Assembly (NCBI GenBank): GCA_017398335.1 | Contig: JAFQGK010000062.1 | Span: 1 to 63,569, forward strand | Direction: 5' to 3' | Length of the DNA: 63,569 nt | Source of the DNA: Bacteroidales bacterium | GTDB lineage: Bacteria; Bacteroidota; Bacteroidia; Bacteroidales; UBA932 | Part shown: positions 43,141 to 52,220 of the stretch, in pieces | Numbering within the stretch: position 1 is the first letter of the stretch | Layout: every line of letters begins with the position of its first letter | Notes under the pieces: model-generated | Told to the model about the DNA's origin: nothing | The model's input: only the letters and a program-made list of their open reading frames with translations | Databases searched by the model: none | Position numbers and translations under genes: made by a program

Positions 43141-44073
43141 ATGAAACCTACACTTCTTGTACTTGCTGCGGGGATGGGCAGCCGCTACGGGGGTCTCAAG
43201 CAGATGGACGGTCTAGGTCCTAATGGAGAGACAATCATTGACTATTCCATTTATGATGCCGTAGAAGCCGGATTCGGCAAAGTCGTATACATAGTACGCG
43301 AATATTTCAAGGAGCAGATGGAGACTATGGTAAAGGAAAAGTACAGCAATGTAAAATGCATAGACGGAGAGCCACTGGAATTCCAGTTCGTGACTCAGGA
43401 ACTCGACAAGATTCCTTCCGGCTTCACTCTTAATCCTGAGCGTGAAAAGCCTTGGGGCACGGCGCACGCCGTCCTCATGGGCAAGGAAGTCATCAACGAA
43501 CCTTTCGCTGTAATCAACGGAGATGACTACTACGGCAAGGAGTCATTCAGGATTCTGGGTGACTGGCTCAGGGCAAATGAAGGAAAGACCGGAGAATATG
43601 CTCTCGTGGGATTCGAACTTGACAACACACTCTCTGAATCAGGCGGAGTCTCCAGAGGTGTCGGAACTGCAGACCAGACAGGCTTCCTCACCGACGTTGT
43701 AGAGCATCACAAGATAGCAAGAGCTGAAGATGGAGAGATCTATGGCGAAAACAACGTTACCGGTGAAACGGTAAAACTGGCTCCTAAATCCCTCTGTTCC
43801 ATGAATATGTGGGGCTTCACTCCTGACTATTTTGAAAAAAGCGAGAAAATATTCACCGGTTTCCTCGAGAAGAACATCAATGAGCTCAAGGCAGAATTCT
43901 ATATTCCGTTTGTCATTGACTGCATCATCAAGGAGGGCCTCGGCAGATGCGAACTTCTTTCGACCCCATCACGCTGGTTTGGAGTGACATTCAAGGAAGA
44001 CAGACCTGGAGTAGTCGCAAAATTCCAGGAATTTGCAGACAAAGGCATTTATCCTACCCCATTATATAAATAA
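43141..44073 (+). CDS. NTP-transferase (sugar-phosphate nucleotidyltransferase-like)
   Basis: 310 residues. It starts MKPTLLVLAAGMGSRYGGLKQ, the nucleotide-binding G-x-G-x-R loop, with INGDDYYG as the metal-binding Asp segment and KPWGTAHAVLMG as the substrate loop. It belongs to the same fold as glucose-1-phosphate nucleotidyltransferases, but the loops differ and no sugar can be named. The next gene starts 1 bp after its stop. Confidence 0.85.
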   Translation: MKPTLLVLAAGMGSRYGGLKQMDGLGPNGETIIDYSIYDAVEAGFGKVVYIVREYFKEQMETMVKEKYSNVKCIDGEPLEFQFVTQELDKIPSGFTLNPEREKPWGTAHAVLMGKEVINEPFAVINGDDYYGKESFRILGDWLRANEGKTGEYALVGFELDNTLSESGGVSRGVGTADQTGFLTDVVEHHKIARAEDGEIYGENNVTGETVKLAPKSLCSMNMWGFTPDYFEKSEKIFTGFLEKNINELKAEFYIPFVIDCIIKEGLGRCELLSTPSRWFGVTFKEDRPGVVAKFQEFADKGIYPTPLYK

Positions 44074-44074
44074 G

Positions 44075-44965
44075 ATGGCTGCAAAATTTTTCAGAAGACA
44101 TCAGGGAAGAGGTTCATACGACCTCTTCTCTAATTATTCCCACTTCCTTCCTGGCATAGGAGGAATATTCGGGATTTTCGGATTATTCATACTGGGAGCA
44201 ATACTTGGAAACATCATAGTAATTTGTCTTCAGATGTTCTCGCCTGCGTTTGCGGAACAATATGGTACAGTCATATCCTACCCTGTGATGTTCATTCCGG
44301 CGATGCTGTACGCATCATCCAAAAGCAGGTTTGATGAAAACTTCACAGAAGGCTACCGGATGGACAGCAACAATTTCGGCAGGTTTTCAGGGATACAGAT
44401 GGCTTTGATTGTCAGCATTGCAACACTGGCAGCCGCGTTCATATCAGACTCTGTGACTGCAATTATGCCACCTATGCCTGAATGGTTGGAAGAAGCGATG
44501 GCAAAACTTCTGGACGCACCTTTGTGGATTACTCTGCTTTCCGTATCCATCTTCGCACCGTTCTTTGAGGAATGGCTATGCAGAGGCGTTGTTCTCAGAG
44601 GTCTGCTCAGCAAGACAAGTCCTATGACAGCGATTACCGTATCTGCTGTATTCTTTGCTGTCATCCACCTGAATCCATGGCAGGCCATACCGGCATTTCT
44701 GCTGGGACTGCTTTTCGGATATGTATACTACAAGACCGGCTCACTCAAACTGACAATGCTGATGCATTGCGTCAACAACACACTGGCCGCCATATTCAGC
44801 AGAATACCTGCATGGGCGGATGCTGATACTTTCCTTGATATAATGAACCCTTGGGCGTATGCCGGCATCTTCATCTGCAGCATCGTCTTCATTATCTCAG
44901 CTATGATCGTTATGACCGGAATACCTCAGAAAGAGGGTAATCTGGGAGGATGCGACCGCGCCTAG
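44075..44965 (+). CDS. CPBP family intramembrane glutamic endopeptidase
   Basis: 296 residues from ATG 44075, directly after the previous stop; the frame is open to 44033 inside that gene. About eight hydrophobic segments. The CPBP/Abi motifs are EEWLCR at 165-170 (EExxxR), FFAVIHLN with His198, and LMHCVNN near residue 229. Related to Rce1 prenyl-protein proteases; bacterial members have mostly unknown substrates. The 3' end overlaps the convergent yccF gene by 4 bp. Confidence 0.88.
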   Translation: MAAKFFRRHQGRGSYDLFSNYSHFLPGIGGIFGIFGLFILGAILGNIIVICLQMFSPAFAEQYGTVISYPVMFIPAMLYASSKSRFDENFTEGYRMDSNNFGRFSGIQMALIVSIATLAAAFISDSVTAIMPPMPEWLEEAMAKLLDAPLWITLLSVSIFAPFFEEWLCRGVVLRGLLSKTSPMTAITVSAVFFAVIHLNPWQAIPAFLLGLLFGYVYYKTGSLKLTMLMHCVNNTLAAIFSRIPAWADADTFLDIMNPWAYAGIFICSIVFIISAMIVMTGIPQKEGNLGGCDRA

Positions 44966-45330
44966 ACTATCTTCTTGCCGAAAGGCACAAGAGCCAGAAG
45001 GGTCATCTTGAAATGCTGCAAGCCGAACGGGATACCGATAATCGTAAGACAGCATAAAATACCGAAACCGACATGGAGGGTTGCCACTTCAATTCCGCCG
45101 AACAGTATCCATAATACGTTCATAAGGATTGCAAGGCAACCCCCGTCGTTTGTATCAGACACCACCTCACTGCCGAAAGGCCACAATGCAAACAGTCCGA
45201 TCTTGAAAAGCTGGATTCCAAAAGGAATTCCTATGATGGTCAGGCAGAACACGGCGCCCACAAGAAAATAGCATAGAGAGACAATAAAGCCTCCCAGGAT
45301 GAACCACATGATGTTTCCAAAAATATTCAT
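44962..45330 (-). CDS. yccF: YccF domain membrane protein
   Basis: 122 residues with two repeats of the YccF unit, each containing LTIIGIPFG (LTIIGIPFGIQLFKIGLFALWPFG and LTIIGIPFGLQHFKMTLLAL, quoted as separate segments) and a preceding hydrophobic helix. An inner-membrane protein of unknown function. It lies 7 bp downstream of the MurU-like gene on the same strand, so it is probably the tail of that operon. Confidence 0.88.
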   Translation of the reverse strand: MNIFGNIMWFILGGFIVSLCYFLVGAVFCLTIIGIPFGIQLFKIGLFALWPFGSEVVSDTNDGGCLAILMNVLWILFGGIEVATLHVGFGILCCLTIIGIPFGLQHFKMTLLALVPFGKKIV

Positions 45331-45337
45331 ATCATCT

Positions 45338-46126
45338 TCATTCTAATGATTTCACAAAATCTTCAGCAGGCAATAGAGCATCCAGCTTACCGACATCCAG
45401 AAGTCTCAGGCCATCACGGACAACTCCATATACAGGTCTTCGGGAAGCAGCCCACAGATAGAAATCCTTTATAGAGAACTTCGAACCGGCAGGAAGTCCC
45501 ATTTCCTTCAAATACTCATCCATCAGTCCGAATACAGAATCGGAAAGTATGTGTATGCCGGAAAATCCGTAGGCAAGACAATCATCCGGGCCCAGAGAAG
45601 GGTCTGACATGACTACGTCCCCTGTAGCGACATTCTTCCACCCGACCAGTCTCATCGAATCCGGAGCGAAGAGAAAGAAACGGTTTGTCTTGCGGCTGCT
45701 TACCAGAAGAGTCGCCAATGCATCCTGACGCACATGCGACTCGAGCCAGCTGATATCACAGTCTGACAGGATATCCACATTATGTACCAGGAAACTACCG
45801 CATCCATCAAGAAAGCGGCGTGCATGCAAGACCGCCCCTCCCGTTTCAAGAAGCATGGCTCTTTCATCACTTATATGCACCAGCATCTTTCCCTGCCCTG
45901 ATTCATCGGAAAGTGAAATCCAATCCTGCGATGATATCCATGATTCCATCTTATCTGCAAAATGATGCACATTGATCACAGTCTCATTGATGCCTGAAGC
46001 CATCAGCTTGCGACAGACATGCTCCAGAAGTGTCCTGCCTGCTACCGGGACCAAAGCCTTCGGCAGAGTATCGGTCAAAGGTTTAAGGCGCGTACCCAGA
46101 CCAGCTGCAAATATCATTGACTTCAT
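45338..46126 (-). CDS. MurU-like nucleotidyltransferase
   Basis: 262 residues. MIFAAGLGTRLKPLTDTLPK is the nucleotidyltransferase loop, followed by ALVPVAGRTLLEHV, the metal Asp in VHNVDILSD and a C-terminal SIKDFYLWAA segment. It matches the MurU type (UTP: N-acetylmuramate-1-phosphate uridylyltransferase). Its start overlaps the stop of the kinase-RapZ gene by 4 bp, so the two proteins are translationally coupled. Inferred job: make UDP-MurNAc (or another UDP-amino sugar) from the kinase product, bypassing de novo MurA/MurB. Confidence 0.83.
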   Translation of the reverse strand: MKSMIFAAGLGTRLKPLTDTLPKALVPVAGRTLLEHVCRKLMASGINETVINVHHFADKMESWISSQDWISLSDESGQGKMLVHISDERAMLLETGGAVLHARRFLDGCGSFLVHNVDILSDCDISWLESHVRQDALATLLVSSRKTNRFFLFAPDSMRLVGWKNVATGDVVMSDPSLGPDDCLAYGFSGIHILSDSVFGLMDEYLKEMGLPAGSKFSIKDFYLWAASRRPVYGVVRDGLRLLDVGKLDALLPAEDFVKSLE

Positions 46127-47520
46127 AATACCTCCTCAATTCCTTGTTCGCGATGAATCAGACGCACCCTGACTTCCGGATATTTCCCTGAAATATGTCT
46201 TGCAAGATGTTCTGCACAATACACCGAGCGATGCTGGCCTCCCGTACAGCCGAAGCTGACCATAAGGTTGGTGAATCCGCGCGAGAGATATGTTTCCACG
46301 TGCGGGTCTATAAGCCCGTATACATTCTGAAGAAAGCCGGTAATTTCCCCGTCATCCTCAAGGAAACGGATTACGGCTTCGTCCCTTCCGGTAAGACGTC
46401 TGTATGGCTCGTATCTGCCCGGATTATGGGTGGAACGGCAATCAAACACATATCCGCCTCCATTTCCGGACAGGTCCTGAGGGATTCCCTTCTTATATGA
46501 AAAGCTGTACACCTTCACTTCAAGTCTGCCATCTGCATTCCGGTTGCCCGCGAATCTTGGCAGTGCGGAAAGTTCCTTGAGAACAGAAGTCAGATAGGGA
46601 TATCCTTCGAGAGGATGTTCCAACTGTCCGGCAAGGGAAGACAGGGCATCAGGTATGCTCACGACAAAACGGGCCTTCTGTTCGACAAGACCTCTGAATC
46701 CATATGCGCCAAGAAGCTGCAAAGTCCTGAAAAGCACGAAAGGGCGCAATTCCGCAAGAAAGGTATTCCTGTCGATATCTATGTATGCTGAAAGCGCTTC
46801 AAGATAAGCATCAACCATCTTCATCTTTAGTGCATCGGAATATCTCGCCCTCGCCTGCCATACGAATGATGCCACATCATAATATATAGGTCCGCGCATT
46901 CCTCCCTGGAAGTCAATAAAACATGGCTTGCCATCCCTTATCATCACATTCCTTGCGTTGAAGTCGCGATACATGAAGCCTCCGTTCTGCACACCTGACA
47001 GGGCATCTGCGAATCTTTCCAGTTCATCCTGAAGACGGACTTCATTGAAATCCAGGCCAGACGGCTTGAGAAAGCAATACTTGAAATAATTAAGGTCGAA
47101 CATCACCAGCCTTCTGTCGAAAGCCTTGACAGGATAACATATATCGAAGTCCAGCCCTTCCGCTCCCCTGAACTGAAAGTCCGGAAGAAGTTTCATGGTA
47201 GCACATAAAAGATTTTCCGCATCATCTGACCCAAGCATATCAAAAAGCACCGCATCTCCGAGATCCTCCTGAATGTATGCCATTCCATCCCCACTGACAG
47301 CATATATCTCAGGTACAGGAAGTCCCGCTGAAGAAAAATGCCTGGCAAGATCGACAAAGGCCCTGTTCTCTGAAAAGCTCACCCCGAGCACACCTATGCA
47401 GGAAGTGTCATCATCTCCAATTCTGAAATATCGTCTGTTGCTTGCCGATCCTGTCAAAGGCAGAGCGAATTTATGACTTCTGCCATAGTGACTCCGGAAC
47501 AACGCATATAGTCTGTCCAT
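46123..47520 (-). CDS. AmgK-like sugar kinase fused to RapZ C-terminal domain
   Basis: 465 residues in two parts. Residues 1-325 form an aminoglycoside-phosphotransferase fold of the AmgK type: YRDFNARNV (184-192; Tyr replaces the usual His of the HxD motif, catalytic Asp186 kept), FIDFQGGMRGPIYYDVAS with metal-binding Asp203. AmgK phosphorylates MurNAc and GlcNAc at the anomeric OH. Residues about 334-460 match the RapZ C-terminal domain: VYSFSYKKGIPQD, YVFDCR, NPGR, LTGRD and GCTGGQHRSVYCAEHLA. In E. coli that domain binds glucosamine-6-phosphate and regulatory RNA. The RapZ N-terminal nucleotide-binding domain is missing. Feedback control of salvage by an amino-sugar phosphate is inferred. 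Confidence 0.87.
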   Translation of the reverse strand: MDRLYALFRSHYGRSHKFALPLTGSASNRRYFRIGDDDTSCIGVLGVSFSENRAFVDLARHFSSAGLPVPEIYAVSGDGMAYIQEDLGDAVLFDMLGSDDAENLLCATMKLLPDFQFRGAEGLDFDICYPVKAFDRRLVMFDLNYFKYCFLKPSGLDFNEVRLQDELERFADALSGVQNGGFMYRDFNARNVMIRDGKPCFIDFQGGMRGPIYYDVASFVWQARARYSDALKMKMVDAYLEALSAYIDIDRNTFLAELRPFVLFRTLQLLGAYGFRGLVEQKARFVVSIPDALSSLAGQLEHPLEGYPYLTSVLKELSALPRFAGNRNADGRLEVKVYSFSYKKGIPQDLSGNGGGYVFDCRSTHNPGRYEPYRRLTGRDEAVIRFLEDDGEITGFLQNVYGLIDPHVETYLSRGFTNLMVSFGCTGGQHRSVYCAEHLARHISGKYPEVRVRLIHREQGIEEVL

Positions 47521-47538
47521 AGTAATATCAATAATTTG

Positions 47539-47546
47539 CGAATTTA
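47539..47546 (-). promoter_or_regulatory. Promoter -7-like box for the kinase-RapZ operon
   Basis: TAAATTCG on the minus strand, one base off consensus, 18 bp upstream of the ATG at 47520. Confidence 0.42.
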
Positions 47547-47569
47547 AGAAAATGTCAGAGAAAAAAGAC

Positions 47570-47577
47570 TACCTTTG
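47570..47577 (+). promoter_or_regulatory. Promoter -7 box for nicotinate phosphoribosyltransferase
   Basis: TACCTTTG on the plus strand, 21 bp before the ATG at 47599. A possible TTG start at 47575 falls inside this box, which argues for the ATG. Confidence 0.58.
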
Positions 47578-47598
47578 TCTAGTTTAAAGTATAAAACG

Positions 47599-49083
47599 AT
47601 GCATAATTACGCCTATTGCTCTGACAAGTACCAGTACACTATGGGAAAGTCGTTCTATGACAGCGGCATGAAAGACAAGACCGCCATCTTCAATCTTTTC
47701 TACAGAAAGGCTCCGGAAAACAACAACTGGGCTGTTGTCAGCGGAACAGATGAAGTGATAGAAATGGTGCAGAATCTGGGAAACATGAACCCGGTATTCT
47801 TCGAGAAGTTCCTCCCTGGTGAAGAATATTCCGAATTCAGGAAATACTTGTCGGCGATGAAGTTCACCGGCAACATATATGCGATGAGAGAAGGAGAAAT
47901 CGCCTTCCCTAACCAGCCGATCATCATAGTTGAGGGACCGCTTATCGAGGCGCAGGTGCTTGAGACACCTATGCTGTGCATCATGAACCATCAGATGGCT
48001 GTCGCGACCAAAGCATCAAGAGTATGCAGGGCGACCAACAGACCTGTGAGCGAATTCGGTTCAAGAAGGGCGCATGGTCCCTGGGCTGCGACTTATGGAG
48101 CAAAGGCTGCAATCATTGCCGGCTGCAGCGCCACATCGAACATTCTGACAGGAGCCATGTATGACTATGGCTCAACGGGAACAATGGCCCATAGTTATGT
48201 AACCTCGTTCGGCAGCAGCGTCAAAGGAGAATTCAAGGCCTTTGACACCTACATCAAGACACATAGGAACGAACCGATCATACTGCTGATAGACACATAT
48301 GACACTCTGAAATGCGGCGTTCTGAATGCAATGAAAGCATTCAGGGAGAACGGAATAGACGACAGCTATGCAGCAGGATATGGAGTAAGGCTTGACAGCG
48401 GCGACCTTGCATATCTATCGATGGAGTGCAGAAGGATGCTTGATGAAAACGGTTTCAAGAACTGCAAGATATTTGCGACAAATTCACTGGATGAATATCT
48501 GATCACCGACCTGGAGCGTCAGGGAGCATGCATTGATTCCTATGGCGTGGGAGATGCGATAGCTACCAGCAAGGCTGCTCCATGCTTCGGTAATGTTTAC
48601 AAGCTTGTCGAAATTGACGGAGAACCCGTGCTGAAACGCTCTGAGGACAAGATCAAGCTTATCAACCCAGGGTATCAGATCACATATAGGATCATGGTTG
48701 ACGACCCGTCAAAAGGAGAAATCTACAAGGCAGACGTAACATGTCTCCGTGGAGATTCTCTCAGCAAGCTGATTGAAGCCGGAGACACTTTCACTATCTG
48801 CGACGAATATGACAGGTACCGCAACAAGACATTCGAAGCCGGAAGCTACAAAGCTATGGTTCTGCAGCACAAGGTTATTGAAAAAGGCATCAGGTGCGTT
48901 CCTTTCCACACACTGGTAGAGAAGAAGGCATATTACAATGAGACTCTGATGCATTTCAGTCCGAGCGAAAGACGACTGATCAACCCTCATTACTATAAGG
49001 TTGACATTTCTGACGACCTCTACAACCTCAAGATGGAGATCATCAACAGGCTCAGTACAGAAATCAGGAATTTTAAAGGATAG
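47599..49083 (+). CDS. pncB: Nicotinate phosphoribosyltransferase
   Basis: Makes nicotinate mononucleotide in NAD salvage. 494 residues from ATG 47599 (MHNYAYCSDKYQYTMGKSF). The family signatures are FNLFYRKAP, SGTDEVIEMVQNL, EFGSRRAHGPWA (phosphorylated-His region), GVRLDSGDLAYLS and FATNSLDEYLI. A C-terminal domain of about 100 residues follows the barrel, as in the larger family members. The next small gene starts 4 bp after the stop. Confidence 0.93.
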   Translation: MHNYAYCSDKYQYTMGKSFYDSGMKDKTAIFNLFYRKAPENNNWAVVSGTDEVIEMVQNLGNMNPVFFEKFLPGEEYSEFRKYLSAMKFTGNIYAMREGEIAFPNQPIIIVEGPLIEAQVLETPMLCIMNHQMAVATKASRVCRATNRPVSEFGSRRAHGPWAATYGAKAAIIAGCSATSNILTGAMYDYGSTGTMAHSYVTSFGSSVKGEFKAFDTYIKTHRNEPIILLIDTYDTLKCGVLNAMKAFRENGIDDSYAAGYGVRLDSGDLAYLSMECRRMLDENGFKNCKIFATNSLDEYLITDLERQGACIDSYGVGDAIATSKAAPCFGNVYKLVEIDGEPVLKRSEDKIKLINPGYQITYRIMVDDPSKGEIYKADVTCLRGDSLSKLIEAGDTFTICDEYDRYRNKTFEAGSYKAMVLQHKVIEKGIRCVPFHTLVEKKAYYNETLMHFSPSERRLINPHYYKVDISDDLYNLKMEIINRLSTEIRNFKG

Positions 49084-49087
49084 GACT

Positions 49088-49447
49088 ATGAACAATAATG
49101 CATTAGTCATTGTCGGTACTCCGGAAGACAATCTGACGGAGATTCTGGCATTCATTGACGCACAGACCAAAGGAAGAGGCGGAGAAGACTACGAAATTCT
49201 CGATACATTTCCGATCCTTTATGCCTGCACTGACAAAAAGAAAGGCGTCCACAATGACCTCAGACCTTATATTTCCGAAGAGCTGACATTTATCAACGGA
49301 CGCAACGACGCCGACCAGACCCTGGAGGAGGTCCTGAATCTTCTGGATACTACCGATGTCTATATAGGAGGAGCTAAGGACTGTGCGGAGGTTTCCGAGA
49401 TCAGCAGCGTACTGAGTGACAGCGGCTTCAAGGTACATATGCTTTAA
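49088..49447 (+). CDS. Unknown 119-residue protein coupled to pncB
   Basis: It starts with ATG at 49088, 4 bp after the pncB stop. I do not recognise a family. The protein is acidic and soluble, with an alternating pattern: VIVGTPEDNLTEILAF at the start, an acidic middle (DTFPILYACTDKKKGVHNDL), TFINGRNDADQTLEEVLNLL, and a closing beta-like VYIGGAKDCAEVSEI. It has no signal peptide or membrane segment. The tight spacing suggests a function tied to NAD salvage, but that is position only. Confidence 0.72.
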   Translation: MNNNALVIVGTPEDNLTEILAFIDAQTKGRGGEDYEILDTFPILYACTDKKKGVHNDLRPYISEELTFINGRNDADQTLEEVLNLLDTTDVYIGGAKDCAEVSEISSVLSDSGFKVHML

Positions 49448-49466
49448 AAGCACTGACAGCCTGCAA

Positions 49467-49498
49467 TTTGCACATATCCCATATTATTATTAACTTTG
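49467..49498 (+). promoter_or_regulatory. Canonical promoter of the putative porin
   Basis: TTTG (49467-49470), 20 bp, TAACTTTG (49491-49498): a full consensus match. The porin ATG at 49509 lies 10 bp after the box, so the leader would be only a few nucleotides. Confidence 0.85.
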
Positions 49499-49508
49499 CC
49501 GGATTGTT

Positions 49509-52199
49509 ATGAAGAATCTTTTGGCGAAAATATGGGTACCGACCTTGCTCGTTACATTGGCTGCAATCCAGTCATTTGGCATTGACGCAGGCAGGGCATA
49601 CGGTTTCTTCAAGGTTGCAGACTCGCTGATCCTCAACAGATCAAGCGACTCTACCGCCATTGATTCTCTTATAGTTACAGCAGTGCAGGAAGATTCCATT
49701 CTTGCCGACAGTTCAATCGTCCTGACGGCACGAGACACCATTAAAGTGCCTGATTCACTCAAGTACACAGATCCATTCTTCTATAAATACTACATTGCAG
49801 TCAAGGACTCCGTCACAAGAGCTCAGGTCCGTGATTCACTCATACAGGCCCAGGATACTCTCGAGTTGATGAAGCTGGATTCCCTCTATATCAAGGACTC
49901 TACAGAGATTGCGACAGCAAAGTTCAACGCATGGTATGCTTCACTTACAAAGAAAGAGCGCAAGAAGTATGACTATGAGCAGGCGCTTCCTGCCAAAATA
50001 GCAGAGATGAACAGGAAGATGGAGGTCAAGGACAGCATCAAGGCTGCCAAGGACAGTATAATTGCAGCTACGCCCAGAATTCTTGAGACATTTGCCATCC
50101 CGGACTCAATGCAGTACAAGAGGATCATCACATGGAACGAAGACAGATATTTCCACGATGTGAACCTCAAGACACTCGACACTACATACAACTATCATTT
50201 CAACGAATATCCTTTCTACAAGGAAGATATCAATACGACCTGGCTTGGTGTAGCCGGTTCTCCGGAACAGACATACAATTATTTCAAGAGGGCGCAGACA
50301 GACAATGCCATATTCTATACGCCTCTGCAGCGCTACAGCTACTCTCCTGAGACCTTACCGAACTATAACACCAAGACCCCATACACCGAGCTTGCATATT
50401 GGGGAACCCTTTTCGCAAACAAAGAAAAGGAAGAGTCAAACATACATGTCCTCACGACTCAGAACATCCTTCCGGAACTGAACGTAACAATCGAATACAG
50501 GCGGTTCGGAGGTAACGGTATTCTCAAGAGAGAGGATACGAACAACAGAAATCTGGTTGTTTCAAGCAATTACATGGGTAAAAGATACCTCATGCATGCA
50601 GGCTACATATACAATAAGGTAGCCCGCAGCGAAAACGGAGGTATTGTGGATAATTTCTGGATCCGCGACACAACCGTGGATGCACGCGAGATTGACATAT
50701 ACCTTAAAGATGCCAGCAGCACGACAAAGAAGAACACCCTCTTCCTGGACCAGTCATACAGAATCCCTTTCACATTCCTTGAGAATCTCAAAGGCAGAAA
50801 GGAACGCAAGAGACAGGAGTTCGTACGAGACAGCATCATGGCAAGCGGAGACTCGACTGCCATAGCCGCCCTTATGCAGAAGGAAGCTGAAGAATTGGCT
50901 GCCAAGGAATCTGAAGCCGATACCGCATCCATCAACAAGGACATAACATCGGCAATCATCGGACACAGCAGCGAATACAGCGTATTCAGGAGACTTTATG
51001 ACGACAATATCTCCACATCCGACGATCTGGCCCGACAGTTCTTCAATAACCGATTCTATCTGAATCCGACCAGGAGTGCGGATTCCTTGAGAGTCATGAA
51101 ATTCGAGAACCGCGTCTTCATCAGACTGCAGCCTTGGAAGAGTGACGGCATTGTATCCAAGCTAGACGTAGGAATCGGCGACAAGCTGGCCAACTATTAT
51201 ACCTTCAAGATGTCCGACTACCTGCAAGGCAGCAGCAACACCCTCCTGAACTCAGTATATCTCTATGCAGGAGCGAAAGGTCAGTATAAGAAATACTTCA
51301 CATGGGATGCCAGAGGACAATACACCTTCCTCGGTTATGAACTCAATGACTTCGGAATTCAGGCGAACCTGTCATTCAGCGCATATCCGTTCAGAAGAGA
51401 CAGAAAGAGCCCGCTGACACTTAAAGCACATTTTGAAACCGACCTGAAGGAGCCTGACTACTACGAGCAGCACCTATGTACCAACCATTACAAATGGGAC
51501 AATGACTTCGGCAAGATTTCTTCCACCAAGATAGGAGCTGCCCTTGAAATCCCGAGATGGGACCTCCATGCTTCATTCGACTATGCTCTGTTGAGCAATA
51601 ACATATACTATGATTATGAAGGAATAGTCAGACAGAACACAGATCCTATGAGTGTTATGTCTGCCTCACTGAAGAAGAACTTCAAGGTCTGGAAGGTACA
51701 CCTTGACCATCAGGCTCTGTTCCAGCTTTCATCCAATAAGGACGTACTGCCTTTGCCGATGCTGGCCTTGAATCTCAGATACTATCTGCAGTTCGACGTT
51801 GTCAAGAAGGTGATGCAGATGCAGATAGGCGCAAATGCCGCATTCACGACCAAATGGTATGCTCCGGCCTTCAATCCGGTACTCGGAGTATTCCATAACC
51901 AGAATGTAGCTGAATACGGCAACTGCCCTTATATCGATGCTTTCGTAAACATCCAGTGGAAGAGAGCATGTATTTTCGTAAAAGTGGTTAACGTCAATAT
52001 GGGCTGGCCTAACAAGTCTGCAGACTATTTCTCTGCATCCGGTTACATAGCCCCTCAGAGAGCAATTAAATTTGGTATATCCTGGCCTTTCTACATTCAG
52101 CCGGGAAGAAGTAGCACAAATACCGGTGGAGCCGGGGCCTCGGGACGAGGCGGTAACGGCCCAAGTCTGCCAGGCGGCTTAAGGCCAAGCAGCAGATAA
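49509..52199 (+). CDS. Putative porin (PF14121-type) with long periplasmic N-terminus
   Basis: 896 residues. A signal peptide is followed by a region (about 35-215) rich in the tripeptide D-S-[LI] (VKDSVTRAQVRDSLIQAQDT and similar) that looks helical and charged. Then comes a long beta-barrel with the segments typical of Bacteroidota putative porins (YPFRRDRKSPLTLKAHFETD, WYAPAFNPVLGVFHNQN, VNMGWPNKSADYFSASGY). After the last barrel strand (ISWPFYI) there is a 30-residue Gly/Ser/Asn/Pro-rich tail ending PGGLRPSSR, unusual for a barrel whose C-terminal strand normally ends the protein. Substrate unknown. Confidence 0.82.
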   Translation: MKNLLAKIWVPTLLVTLAAIQSFGIDAGRAYGFFKVADSLILNRSSDSTAIDSLIVTAVQEDSILADSSIVLTARDTIKVPDSLKYTDPFFYKYYIAVKDSVTRAQVRDSLIQAQDTLELMKLDSLYIKDSTEIATAKFNAWYASLTKKERKKYDYEQALPAKIAEMNRKMEVKDSIKAAKDSIIAATPRILETFAIPDSMQYKRIITWNEDRYFHDVNLKTLDTTYNYHFNEYPFYKEDINTTWLGVAGSPEQTYNYFKRAQTDNAIFYTPLQRYSYSPETLPNYNTKTPYTELAYWGTLFANKEKEESNIHVLTTQNILPELNVTIEYRRFGGNGILKREDTNNRNLVVSSNYMGKRYLMHAGYIYNKVARSENGGIVDNFWIRDTTVDAREIDIYLKDASSTTKKNTLFLDQSYRIPFTFLENLKGRKERKRQEFVRDSIMASGDSTAIAALMQKEAEELAAKESEADTASINKDITSAIIGHSSEYSVFRRLYDDNISTSDDLARQFFNNRFYLNPTRSADSLRVMKFENRVFIRLQPWKSDGIVSKLDVGIGDKLANYYTFKMSDYLQGSSNTLLNSVYLYAGAKGQYKKYFTWDARGQYTFLGYELNDFGIQANLSFSAYPFRRDRKSPLTLKAHFETDLKEPDYYEQHLCTNHYKWDNDFGKISSTKIGAALEIPRWDLHASFDYALLSNNIYYDYEGIVRQNTDPMSVMSASLKKNFKVWKVHLDHQALFQLSSNKDVLPLPMLALNLRYYLQFDVVKKVMQMQIGANAAFTTKWYAPAFNPVLGVFHNQNVAEYGNCPYIDAFVNIQWKRACIFVKVVNVNMGWPNKSADYFSASGYIAPQRAIKFGISWPFYIQPGRSSTNTGGAGASGRGGNGPSLPGGLRPSSR

Positions 52200-52220
52200 G
52201 GTATATAAAATAATTTAGTA

